Assembly: GCA_905178155.1 (NCBI GenBank)
Contig: CAJINV010000003.1
Location: forward strand, 5,091,700 to 5,155,699
Source of the DNA: Amoebophrya sp. A120
Lineage: Eukaryota > Sar > Dinophyceae > Syndiniales > Amoebophryaceae
Reading direction: 5' to 3'
Length of the DNA: 64,000 bases
In this document: piece by piece, positions 36,501 to 47,719 of the stretch
Position numbering within the stretch: position 1 is the stretch's first letter
Layout of the letters: each line of letters opens with the position of its first letter
Notes under the pieces: generated by a model
Databases searched by the model: none
What the model was told of the DNA's origin: nothing
The model's input: the letters and a program-made list of their open reading frames with translations, nothing else
Position numbers and translations under genes: made by a program

Positions 36501-39500
36501 NNNNNNNNNNNNNNNNNNNNNNNNNNNNNNNNNNNNNNNNNNNNNNNNNNNNNNNNNNNNNNNNNNNNNNNNNNNNNNNNNNNNNNNNNNNNNNNNNNNN
36601 NNNNNNNNNNNNNNNNNNNNNNNNNNNNNNNNNNNNNNNNNNNNNNNNNNNNNNNNNNNNNNNNNNNNNNNNNNNNNNNNNNNNNNNNNNNNNNNNNNNN
36701 NNNNNNNNNNNNNNNNNNNNNNNNNNNNNNNNNNNNNNNNNNNNNNNNNNNNNNNNNNNNNNNNNNNNNNNNNNNNNNNNNNNNNNNNNNNNNNNNNNNN
36801 NNNNNNNNNNNNNNNNNNNNNNNNNNNNNNNNNNNNNNNNNNNNNNNNNNNNNNNNNNNNNNNNNNNNNNNNNNNNNNNNNNNNNNNNNNNNNNNNNNNN
36901 NNNNNNNNNNNNNNNNNNNNNNNNNNNNNNNNNNNNNNNNNNNNNNNNNNNNNNNNNNNNNNNNNNNNNNNNNNNNNNNNNNNNNNNNNNNNTGGCTTGC
37001 AAAATATTCCGACTTGCAAAATATTTCGACTTGCGAAATTTTTTGGCTGGCAAAATATTTCGACTTGCGAAATTTTCTGGCCTGCAAAATATTCCGACTT
37101 GCAAAATATTTCGACTTGCGAAATTTTTTGGCTGGCAAAATGTTTTGCGCTGCGAAATATTTCGAGGTGCGAAATATCTTGAGTTGTGAAATATTTTGCG
37201 TTGCAGAGTATTTCGCTTTGCGAAATATTTTAAGTGGCAAAACATTTCGCGTTGCAACATAGCCGGGAGCTGCTGGGCGATGGGAGCCGGGCGATGAAGG
37301 TCGGCAATCGAGCGATGGGAGTTGGGAACCCGTGCTTTCTGCTCTCCCCGTGCCGCCCGCTTTCAAAGCTGCAAAAACGGGGGAAGCGGTTTCTTCGGGG
37401 GGTTGATGTTGCGAAAAATTTTCTGGTCAGAATAGTTTCCGAGGGTGGAAAAAGATTCTGAGTTGCAAGATATTCCGACATCCAAAATATTTTGCCTCGC
37501 AAAGTATTAGTTTCGAAATATTTTGAGTTGCAAAATATTTTGCGTTGCAGAGTATTTTGATTCGCAAATTATTGCGAGTTGCAAAATATTTTGCGTCGCA
37601 AAATAGTCGGGCGATGGGCATTGGGCGATTGGAGTTGGGCGATGAAAGTTGGGAGCTGGGCGATGGGGATTGGGAAGTGGGCGATGAAAGTTGGGAGCTA
37701 GGCGATGGGAGTGGTGGCTAGTTTGGCGATGCGAATTGGGCGGTGGGCGGTGGGCGATTTCGCAAATCGCGAAACTTTTGGGACGTTTGAAAACTGTAAA
37801 AAAATTTTCGGCGTGGACGATTTTCCTCCCCGTCGCAAAATTTTAACTTCCGCAGCTCAGCAATAGGAGTTATATGCTTTGTTGCAGCTCTATTTTAGCT
37901 TGCCAGAATACTTATACTCAAACTCATCTAGAAGTTTCGTTTCCCTTTGTTCATCTACTGTAGGGCCATCGCGCTCCGGATCGTGCGGAAGGTGATGGAA
38001 CTGAGCAACGACCCAACGTTCGAGTGGCAAACGCGCCCCTCGCTGGTGACCGCGGAGGAGCTGATGGAGCTGTGCGACTCCGTGTTCGAGAAAATCTCGG
38101 AGGAGAACTCGCTTGTGCGTGTCGAGCTGCCCTGCCGCGTGTACGGGGACATCCACGGGTATGGAACTGTCAGGATCGAAATTGACAAAGTCGAAAAATT
38201 TGTGATGCATAAAATGCATGACGCGAAATACGTGTGTTGCAGAGCGGGCAAGTGAGGCCGATTGTGGGCCTGTTTGGGTTTATTGCTCGAGCTGCTAAAG
38301 CAGCATGAGAGAATCAGTCCTCTTTGCCTAAACAGCATTACAAACTGGATTTAGGCACCGCCAGAATTTGTGATGCGCCATTTAGAAACTGGGTTCGAAC
38401 TGGAATCCATTTTATGCATGACAAATCATTTCGCTTTTGTCAATTTCGATTCTGACACTTCCATAACGGGCAGCTGCCGGACTTGCTGCACTTCTTCAAC
38501 GCCTTCTCGTGGCCCGACAAGCGGCGGGGCGACATCTTTGCGATGAACTACATTTTCCTCGGGGACTTCGTGGACCGGGGCAATTACTCCGCCGACGTGG
38601 TCACTCTGCTGTTTGCGCTGAAAGTGCTCTACCCCAAGAAGATCTACCTCGTGCGCGGCAATCACGAGGACCGGTTGATGAACCAGAACTACGGATTTCT
38701 GCAGGATTGTCACTTCCTCTTCCCCGGCCCTGCTGTGGACACAGCAGGAGGTGGTGGGGAACAACTGCATGGAGAAGAGAAGGAAAACAATAACGCAACC
38801 GACGCCAGCAACGCGGAAGAAAACACCGTCGGGTAGAAACAAATAGTTGGGGTTGAAGATGCCTTGCCTTGTATACAGGCGGAAGTGCAGCTGCAAGGTT
38901 TTTTTGTTCGGACTCTCGCAAGAAGTAAAGAAATCGAAAAATATACGAATCAGGTTTCAGGTGTGGGAGCGCGTCAACGATGCGTTTGAATTTCTACCCA
39001 TCGCCGCACTGGTGGATGACCAGGTACTGTGCATCCACGGTGGAATCGGGGATTCGATCCACAGTTTGGACGACCTGCGCGACATCCCGAAGCCGATCAA
39101 GATCTCTCCCGAAATCACCGAGGAAACCACCCGGCAGGACAAAATCGTGTTGGACGCGCTTTGGTCGGACCCGACAGATAATGACTCCGTGCTGGGCGTC
39201 CACCTGTCCCCCCGGGGCCAAAACACCTGCCGCTTCGGCCCCGACCGGGTGCACGACTTCAATAAGCGGAACAACCTCAAGATGATCATTCGGGCTCACG
39301 AGTGCGTGCAGTATGGGTAAATAAAAGTGCTGGAAAATTTTGATGCTGCACATGAATGCAACTCTGATGTCCTACCAAGCGTTGTAATACCTAGATTGAT
39401 ACCAGCGCCGCGCCTTCATCTCTTTACGTAATAGATGTGTTGTTCGAAGTTTTCTTTAATATTTCCACTTCTTGGAGGACGTCGATGAAATCCATTCGCG

Positions 39501-39747
39501 TTTTTGTTCACATCATTACAGCTACGAGTACTTCGCAAACGGCCAGTTGTTGACCGTTTTTTCCGCCACGAACTACTGTAACCAGTACAATAACGACGGC
39601 AGCATGGTGGTGCTCATCAAGAATCCCGACGGTTCAGTCGCCGAGCACGCACAGGTAATTCGCTCGGGTGCCGCAGACACGGCCCACGGTTGGGCCCCGG
39701 AGCAGTACCGGGACCCATCGCCAATGCGAGGGAATTCTGCATGTTGA
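33537..39747 (+). CDS. EF-hand protein fused to PPP-family Ser/Thr phosphatase (model spans gap)
   Basis: Predicted calcium-binding phosphatase. Exons: 33537-34007, 34275-35584, 37964-38159, 38471-38832, 38954-39316 and 39522-39747, totalling 976 codons with the stop. Interruptions: introner IE-F; a 2379-bp intron (GTACTT...TAG) that contains the assembly gap; introner IE-G; and two GT-AG introns. EF-hand loops: DRNQDDFVNESD (Asp at position 12) and DYNRNGKLEVEE (canonical). A ~430-residue Ser/Gln/Pro-rich linker follows. The phosphatase has GDIHGQ (split by IE-G), GDFVDRG, RGNHED, HGGIGD, IIRAHECV and FSATNYC. The order and wording are closest to Kelch-type PPKL/BSU phosphatases, but I see no Kelch repeats. 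The alternative is two separate genes either side of the gap; the phase-compatible junction (P-E|A-I-A-L-R) favours one. Confidence 0.75.
34008..34269. mobile_element. Introner IE-F (family 1)
   Basis: Left end slightly decayed (TATCAACTGCAAAAGTGTCT); right end ACATTTTTACATTTGATA. Flanked by GACAG (34003-34007 and 34270-34274). Excision joins CGC GGA CAG|GAT ACG in the EF-hand gene, directly after the second EF-hand helix. Confidence 0.94.
36018..36992. other. Assembly gap (975 N)
   Basis: Unknown sequence. It lies within the predicted long intron of the EF-hand/phosphatase gene. The minisatellite starting directly at its right edge is the likely cause of the gap. The true length may differ. 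Confidence 0.98.
36993..37620. repeat. AT-rich minisatellite, unit about 18 bp
   Basis: Many degenerate copies of a unit like CTTGCAAAATATTTCGA, alternating with variants GCGAAATTTTTTGGCTG. The block is interrupted at about 37262-37440 by GC-richer sequence. It begins at the gap edge, so the full array is probably longer. Confidence 0.88.
37610..37760. repeat. GC-rich tandem repeat, unit about 16 bp
   Basis: Repeated words GGGCGATGAAAGTTGG and GGGCGATGGG with small changes, also seen once or twice near 37276-37325. It is intronic in the predicted gene model. Confidence 0.8.
38160..38465. mobile_element. Introner IE-G (family 6) inside the phosphatase GDIHG motif
   Basis: Inverted ends TATGGAACTGTCAGGATCGA and TCGATTCTGACACTTCCATA, extended by AATTGACAAA. 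Flanked by ACGGG (38155-38159 and 38466-38470). Excision joins GAC ATC CAC GGG|CAG CTG and restores the invariant metal-binding GDxHG-Q motif. Confidence 0.95.
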
Positions 39748-41123
39748 TCGCCTCCATGTGGGGCGACGACAGCTGCGTTCGTGGTCCCGGCGCTCTTCGT
39801 TCTAAGTATAGGTAAGCCTAATCTTGCGAAAAGCGTTGGCATGACGGACGCCACAGCCATAGCATATCTACCTCATCGAAATTTTGCAGCTCGTGCTGTT
39901 CTCCCACTTTTGGTACCGCGGGCACGTCGGCGCATTCCTTTCCTTTTTGATACCACAAACGCTGACGCCGTTTCGTTTTTTTGTGGATGTGCCTCTTTAG
40001 TTTTTGTGTACTACTGATTCCGCTGCCGCCACTGCTTTGTTAATTGCTGGCTCCCGGAAGTACTTGATGTGCCGCCGCACCTGTTGACATTTTTGCATTG
40101 CCATTGTATTTGCATGTACATGCTTTTGGGTATTGCGCTGTCTGGGACCGACGAAATGCCAACGTTCTTTGATTCGAAGAGAACAACTATAAGCATGTCT
40201 GAGGCGCAAAAGGAACCGCATTTAAGAGCGTGATTACTAACGCACGTCATGATATACAACTACAGTAAAATAATATTTTAACGCGTTTGCAGTTGCAGGC
40301 CGCCCGCGGATACGTACATGTGTGTTTGCATTGTGTCATTGATATCGACAAAATTTCGGATTGGAAAGTAAGTAGCTGCGAAGAAGCAGATGTGCATGTG
40401 CTCGGTCCGTCGTGGTAACTCCTATGTCGTAGCCGCACTTGGCGTGAAAATCAAAATGTGCTGCCTTTGATACGTCGGTATGTACACGTGAAACAGCATT
40501 ATCGGTGCGTTCTTCCTGCAAGGAAGAGAACTGCTTTCGTGCAATGTCCGGTCGTTCACTTTTGAATCGTGCAAGAAAAAGGATGAGCGCAACGCTAGTA
40601 CCTCAAGTGATGATCTCTTCGTGATTTTGTCCTTCTGAAACCGAAAGAGCACCACCAGACAGGATTTCATTTTCCCCAGAAGAGTTTTGGAAAAGTGCCC
40701 GATCTAATCAGTAGTGTAGGCTACCCAGATAGTCTTGTCCCAACAATCAAGCTGCATTTTTGTCCTTCTCTTCGAGCAGCTCTTTATCATGCGTAAGACG
40801 ACATTATTTATGTAGTGTCCGCAATATTATTCTGCCTCACTTAACAAAAATAAACCTCTTCCCTCATCTCCCAGGTCGATAAGTGTAATGCTGTGGCGTC
40901 GGGCTTTTTGCGTGGACGCTCATGAACAAACGTGACCTGCTTTGTAACGCTTTCCATTGACCTGTTTTAGTTTTAGAGACCTTAGATTGATTAGAAAGAA
41001 TGCAGCATTTTCCTGTGCGCCGCACCCAACATGTTTACCCCTTTCTCGAGGCGGCATTTTTGGCGCATGATCCGGAGAAACAAATAACTGCATCAGCAAC
41101 GAACGCATAAGAGACGTAGCGTC
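39748..41123. other. Intergenic, no feature recognised
   Basis: AT-rich spacer of about 1.4 kb. Only short open frames on either strand; no RNA gene, repeat or introner ends seen. Confidence 0.55.
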
Positions 41124-44100
41124 ATGGTGACACAGAAACAAGAGCAAGCACCGTCAGTCGAGAAAAAGCCCGCGATTCCGCTGGGCCAGCTTCCGTGGGG
41201 AAGTTCGGAAGAAGAAGAAGGGCTGCAAAGTCATTCCGCCCGGGGCATGACGCTGCGGCAACATGAAGAGCAGGTCGAGGCAGAAGACAAAGCCGCACGG
41301 AAGCTGCAGGCTGTTCACCGGGGGAACAAAGACAGGCAGCGCGTGGAGCTGATGAAAGCCGGCGACGTGAGCCCGGCAGAGAGCGCGAATTCCGTGCACA
41401 GCGGGGTCTGGCATTTGTCGCACCAGCACGAGGAGCAGCGACTGGGGGCCGCTGCCACCAAGCTCCAGGCCGTGCACCGGGGCAATCAAGACCGGCAAAG
41501 GGTGGAGCTGATGAAGGCCGGGGATGTGAGCCCGGCGGAAAGTGTCGGATCCGGCCACAGCGGCGTTTGGCACATTTCGCACCGCCACGACGAGCAGCAG
41601 CGCGTCGAGGCGACTGCCGCAGTAAAGATCCAGGCCATCCACCGCGGTAACCAGGATCGCGCAGAGCTGGGCAAAAAGCACGATGCCGCAACGCGTATCC
41701 AGGCCGTACGCAAGGGGAACGTGGCACGCAACCAGGTCGATTTCATGAAGGCCGGAGCCTTCAGCGGAGCGGAGAGCGTGACTTCCCAGCACTCGGGGAT
41801 CTTCCACCTCGACCACCGGCACGAGGAGCAGACGCGCGCAGAGACCGCTGCAGCCCTGCAGATCCAAGCCCTGCATAGAGGAAACCGGGACCGAGAGGAC
41901 TTGCGACAGCAGCAAACCGCGGCGGCGCGCATTCAAGCGGTGCACCGCGGGAATGCAGTGCGCGCGGATATCCAGGAGCAGCATGAAGCCGCCAGCCGCA
42001 TACAGTCCGGGTTCTTTCGTAGCCGGAATATTAAAGATGCCACTGAAGCATCAGAAGCGAAGGGAACCGCTGGTCTGCGGAGAGATGAGCCGAGCGAGTC
42101 CGCCGATGAGATGGAGGTTCCGGACGAGGTGAAAATGGAAAGGTCGGACGCACCAACAACTGCGGAGCACGAGGCTGCGTCGAAAATCCAAGCCATCCAG
42201 CGCGGAAACGCGGCGCGGGCGGAGCTACAAGAGAAACAGGATGCCGCAGTACGAATACAAGCAGCGTACAAGGGCAATGTTGCCCGAGCGGAGCTCCTGG
42301 AACAGCACGAGGCTGCATCGAAGGTCCAGGCTGTGTACCGAGGTAACGCAGTGCGAGCTGAGATTCAGGAACAGCATGAAGCTGCAGCGAAGGTCCAGGC
42401 TGTGTACCGAGGTAACGCTGCGCGAACAGGCTTGCAGCAGCAGAAAGACTTTAGTGCCACTACCTCTAGGGTAAAGGCGGAGGCTCAAGTAGAGGGGACA
42501 CTTGCAGCGGATCCGGCGAACGAGGAGAAGCAGCAGGGCATGGTAGTGTCAAATATGCCCACCGGAAGCAGTGCGGAGCATGAGGCAGCCGTGAAAATTC
42601 AAGCAATACAGCGTGGAAACGCAGCGCGTGCAGACCTACAGGAGCAGCAAGATGCCGCAGTCAGGATACAGGCAGCGTACAAAGGTAACGTTGCGCGCGC
42701 TGAGATTCAGGAACAGCATGAAGCCGCAGCGAAGGTTCAGGCTGTCTACCGAGGTAATGCTACGCGCGATGAGATTCAGGAACAGCATGAAGCTGCAGCG
42801 AAGGTTCAGGCTGTGTACAAGGGTAATGTTGCCAGGGCCGAGCTTCAGGAGCAACACGAGGCAGCGGCAAAGATCCAGGTGGTCTACAAGGGGACCGCGG
42901 TGCGAGCGGATGTGCAGGAACAGCACGAGGCAGCCGAGAGGATTCAGGCGGTCTATAAGGGCAACGCAGTTCGTGCGGATTTACAGGAACAGCATGAAGC
43001 AGCCGCAAAAGTGCAAGCCGCGTATCGAGGGAATGCTGTCCGTGCGGAGCTGCAGCAAAAGCAGGCAGTTGTGGCTCAAGAGGCTCAACAAGAAGATTTA
43101 AGCGCACCGCAGTCGAGCATGCCGCTCGAAGAGAGTTCTGCTCTCCGAGAGCAGCACGATGCCGCTGCGAAAATTCAGGCTGTGTATAAGGGAAACGCCG
43201 TGCGTGCCGACCTGGGGGAACAGCACGAAGCTGCGTCGAAATTGCAGGCCGCGTATCGCGGAAATGTCGCCCGAGCCGAATTGGAAGAGCAACACGAAGC
43301 AGCCGCGAAGATTCAGGCCGTTTATAAGGGCAGCGCAGTGCGTGCGGATCTGCAGGAACAGCATGACGCAGCAGAAAAGATTCAGGCGGTGTACAAGGGA
43401 AATGTAGTGCGGGCGGACCTTCAAGAGCAGCACGAAGCCGCAGCGAAAGTGCAGGCGGTCTATAAGGGAAATCTTGCCCGAGCCGAGCTGCAGGAGCAAC
43501 ATGAGGCGGCCGCAAAGGTGCAAGCTGTTTTTAAGGGTAATGCCGCTCGAGCCGAGCTCTTGGAGCAGCATGAGGCCGCCGCGAAGGTGCAAGCGGTCTA
43601 TAAGGGTAATGTTGCTCGAGCCGAGCTTCAGCAGCAACATGACGCAGCAGAAAAGATTCAGGCTGTGTATAAGGGAAACGCAGCACGAGCGGAGCTTCAA
43701 GCGCAAGACGACGCTGCCGCGAAAATTCAAGCTGTGTACAAGGGGAGCGTCGCCCGTGCTGATCTGCAAGAACAACACGCTGCCGCCTCGATGATTCAAG
43801 CAGTATATAAGGGCAACGCTTTGCGTACCAATCTCGATGTTCGAATAAAAGATGGCGTGGTCACAGAGCGCCCCGTAAGTGAACAGAGGACACAGGCAGG
43901 CACTGATCCCGAGCAGGTGAGCCATCAAAATAGAGCCCTCAGCGAGCAGGACACTACATCACCAGCCTCAGCTTACTCAATAAGAGATCAGAGAATACGG
44001 AGAGGGGAGGGAGAAGCCCTCAGCGCAGAGGGGATCGATGACATGTCCGTGCGCGCGTCGGCGGCGGAAGCGGAAGAAGCCACTTCTTCAAAGGGCAGCC

Positions 44101-47027
44101 CGGGGCGGCGATTGGCCGTGGATGCGCCAGCGCCGCCCTCGGTGGTGGCCGTTGCGCGGGAGCACGAGCCGCTGCGTCAGGGGTCGCATCAGGCCGTCGC
44201 GGTCTCTTTTCCAAATTCCCCGGTGCTCCCGGACCGCGCAGTGGAGCCCGTGCCAGCGACGACTGGGATACTAAGCAAGACTCCACCTTCTCGAGCCGCC
44301 GATGCTGGGCGAGGGGATGGATCCAAAGAAGTTGCGGCAGCTAGGATACAGGCAGCGTATCGGGGAAAGCGATCGCGGGGTGGACGGCACCACCACGGTC
44401 GGAGGGCCCAGCAGCGCAGCCCGGAGGTTCACATCGACCTCTCGTCTCCTCCATTGGGGTCCAGAACTCCTGCAGGAGAGGCAGATGCCATGCTGTCCCC
44501 CAAGGCCTCGCCGGGGCATATGGCGTCCCCGCGGGCTGTGCACATCGCAGAACCGAATTCCCTGGATCCGAGTGCGACCGACGCGGAGGAGGAAGGCACC
44601 AAGGAGCAGCGCATGGCGGAGCAGCGCATTCTCCGGGATCGCATGTGCACGGCGGGGTTTGAGACCCCCGCGTTTTCGCGACCCAGTTTCCGCAGAGCCA
44701 GTCCCAGCTTCTCGGCCCGTCGCGCGCCAATCGGATTAGCAGACCGGAAAAGTAGAGCCGAGCTCGGTAAAACCGCTCTGGGAATACGACTGACGGCGGG
44801 ACCGGTATACTTCGTTTTTTTTTTCCCCTTATGATCGTTTCAATTTTTCACTCGTTCTTTTGGAAGAATAACAATCTAGAAGATAGATGCTTTCCGGGCG
44901 GAATCGTTTTGGTTGTCATCTGCGTCTGCCTTCGAAAACTCGACCTTCGTATAATTTCGATGTTGCCTTTATTCGAGTATGTGCTCCCCGCCCTGTGATC
45001 CTGTGCTGCTCCTCATGTCATGAGATTCTGACGCGAAAAGCACCATGCTTCGTTCGCTAAGGGCCAATTTGTAAAAATCGCCACACGTCGAACAACTTGA
45101 TTTCTTAGGGGGAGCCGCAGTTCCTGACCGCCCAGGAGTACGCCGACCGCGACGGCAACCGGCCCTTCGTCATCTACAAAAACACCTTGTTGCGGTACTT
45201 TTACTCGGCGGCGCGGTTCACGAGCACGATCCTGCAGCCGCGGACCTGGAGGATGATGTGGCGGTTCTTGCACTCGCTAGCCGAGCTGGACCAGGAGGAG
45301 TTCGCGCGCCTCGCGAACCGTTCGGCGTCCACCGCGACGCCGGCCCGCCAGCTGCTCTCGGTGTACGACATAAACGCGGGCGGCGCGAGCGGGGACGACG
45401 ACAAACTCGACTTCTACGCCCCGCCGGAGTACGTGGAGCAGGACGCGGAGCAGCAGCTGGCCGGGCTGATCCACCAGCTGACGGACATGCCCTGGCGGTA
45501 CTGCCTGGCCGTGGACATCGGGGGGTCCCGCACCAAGTTCAAGTTCGTGGACACGAACACGGACGAGGTGTGCCACCTGGCCAAGATGAACTCTCAGGAC
45601 CTGTGGGAGACCTACGACCCCGCCATCAGTCTGCGCGAATACCTCAGCAAGCGCATTTCCAGCGAGCAGCTGCGCGGGGTGGACCGCATCATCTTCAGCG
45701 TGCCGGGGACGATCGACATTTCGCAGGCCGTGCGCGCGGAGGAGATGACGGTGGTAAAGAACATGCCCGCGTTCTCCAGCACCTTCCGCGGCTTCGATTT
45801 CAAGGCACGCTTCAAACCCTACTTCCCGCAGGCCAAGGTGTCCGCCGTCTGCGACAATCTAGCCGCCGCCATCGGCTGTGCCGCAAAGTATCTGTTTTGT
45901 TTGCTATAATGAGGATTTTTTTATTTTGAAGCGGCGCGCATAAGTCTTTCATCGGGGGCCCGAGTAGTTCATCGATAATCAATGTATTGTGCATTTTGAT
46001 CATGTCGGTGCTGTGTCTCGACGAAGATGATGTCGAGCCATGTAGTGCTGTGTTTTGATCTTTCTCTTCGTTTGCTCCTCTTTTCAGGTACCCCAACGTG
46101 ACGCAAGGTCTGGTGCTTGTGCTAGGTACGGCTCCAGCCTGCGCCACTTTCAACCGCAAAGGCAACGAAGGGCTGGAAACCGGGATGTGGCAGAGTTGGG
46201 TGTGGTTCACGAAAATGTCCCTGAAAGACCCCTACGGGTACGCCGGCGGTGTGAAGATCCAGGACAACGGGAAGAAGATCGTGACCAATCCTCCGGACTT
46301 TGTCAAGATGCCCCACAAGCAGGCCAGGATACGGTTCGCGCTCGACAACCGAACCTGGCTGCGTCTGCAGGGCAAAGAGCCCACGCTCCCCGCGCACCAC
46401 CAAGGCAGTTTGTCCGTGGAGGAAGCGACGGTTATTTGGGTCGAGCGGTTGAAGGGTGCCCTCCGTGCGTTGGCGCAGAAATTTCACAGTTTCTACGGGC
46501 CGCCCGACGCCATTTTTGTGCTGGGTGGGAACAGTTTGCAGGTGCACGGCAAGTTTGACGAGATTCGGTACGACAACCCCGAGGTGCTGGAAAACGGGGT
46601 CGGGCGCCGGAGCAACCGGGGCGAGCACAAGACGTACGTGCCCGTCTTCACGTGCGCAACCGACGCGGAGCAGCAAGACACCACCATGGTGGGGCTGTTG
46701 CAAAGTAGTCGCTTCAAAGTGAAGCAGGTGTACTCCTCGGGATCGGACCCGCTCGACCGGGGATGGACCCGCGGGGGGGAAATCTACCACTGGGTGCTGC
46801 GGTCCTCGCCGCCGAAGACGTCCGGGCGAACCGGCTCGCAGGGCAGTGCCGCCGACGCCCGAGCCCGGGACGAGATTCTGGCGGGCGGTGGTTCTGAGCA
46901 CGACAACACGCTCAGCGCCGGCGTGCGGCACAGCCTCGCCCTCGCAGAGGCGGCGAGCGACGACCACGACCGGCTGCGCACCTCCATGATGAGACCAGAG
47001 GTCGAAACTGAGGAGGACACACTGTGA
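41124..47027 (+). CDS. IQ-motif array protein spliced to ROK/ASKHA sugar-kinase-like domain
   Basis: Exons 41124-44804, 45109-45887 and 46088-47027 total exactly 1800 codons with the stop. Introns: 44805-45108 (GTATAC...TAG, phase 0) and 45888-46087 (GTATCT...CAG). The first exon has about 29 IQ motifs, typically IQAVYKGNVARAELQ, mostly every 23 residues (EQHEAAAKVQ...). The IQxxxRGxxxR pattern binds calmodulin or EF-hand light chains; here Lys often replaces the central Arg. The second part has the ASKHA phosphate-1 loop LAVDIGGSRTKFKFVD, then IIFSVPGTID, then VCDNLAAAIG containing the likely catalytic Asp, then LVLVLGTAPACATF, as in glucokinase-like ROK proteins. The 45109 exon has an in-frame stop just upstream and no ATG before 45253, so it needs a preceding exon, and the IQ exon fits by phase. 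Two separate genes remain possible. Confidence 0.72.
42160..43840 (+). repeat. Coding tandem repeats of about 69 bp (IQ units)
   Basis: Runs of near-identical units encoding EQHEAAAKVQAVYKGNVARA and variants, with two spacer segments near 42465-42570 and 43060-43140. Neighbouring copies are more alike than distant ones, as expected from recent unequal exchange. Earlier units (41270-42000) are longer and more diverged. Confidence 0.9.
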
Positions 47028-47719
47028 CGCGCGATCACCCTGTTGCGATCTCCTGCCGGCTATCGTGCTGTCTGGCCACGGTGACATACACAACATATTG
47101 TTCTTGAACGACACGTAAAAATGTTGTCCATGACACGGAAAACTATAAAAATCTTGGTAGTTTCTGCCAGTTGCCTTCGACGACTGCGCGTCGCAAAGGC
47201 AAAAGTGCTGTGCGTCGCTGCGCTTCGCTCGTAAGCCAGTAGTCTCGCACTTTGATGTTCACTTTTCGACAACCTGGGGCTTTTTGGTTGGGTTGCTGCA
47301 ACTTTCAAATCGGCAATGAAAACAGTTCGGACTTTGCGATCGGTATGTTGGTTCGTCGAAAATCGTATGTGCTCCTTCGTTTGCCCGTTCACCTGGTGCC
47401 ACATTCGCCGGAATCGCCTTCGCAGTACTATCGGTGCTGGGAAATTAATGACATTTGTCGGGTCTGTCAAATCTGCCTACTTGTACGTTTCGGATTTTTC
47501 GGAAAGGTCGTTCTGGAAGTTCTCTTTCGGGGCAAATATTGAAAATTATTCCTTGAAAAGTTAAAGTACGTGTCGTCGGCTCGTGTCCGTAGAGCAATTT
47601 ATGTAAGGGATTCACCGTTTAATCATTCATCACTAGGGTCGTGACAAGTATCCTCCAGTTGCTTGAGAAGTTTGCCCGAGCGCTGCCGCGACTCGCAGGT
47701 GCGCAGCCGCGGTGCCAAG
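47028..47719. other. Intergenic, no feature recognised
   Basis: Spacer between the kinase-like and the disordered-protein genes. The frame before 47720 is open back to about 47663 but without ATG. Confidence 0.5.

Noticed and set aside
37000-37610. Evenly spaced repeats that could suggest a CRISPR array
   Set aside because: The units are contiguous and degenerate with no unique spacers, in a eukaryotic intron: a minisatellite.
41154-43928. Long - strand frames with regular repeats opposite the IQ array
   Set aside because: The regularity is copied from the 69-bp repeats; the + strand reads as clear IQ motifs.
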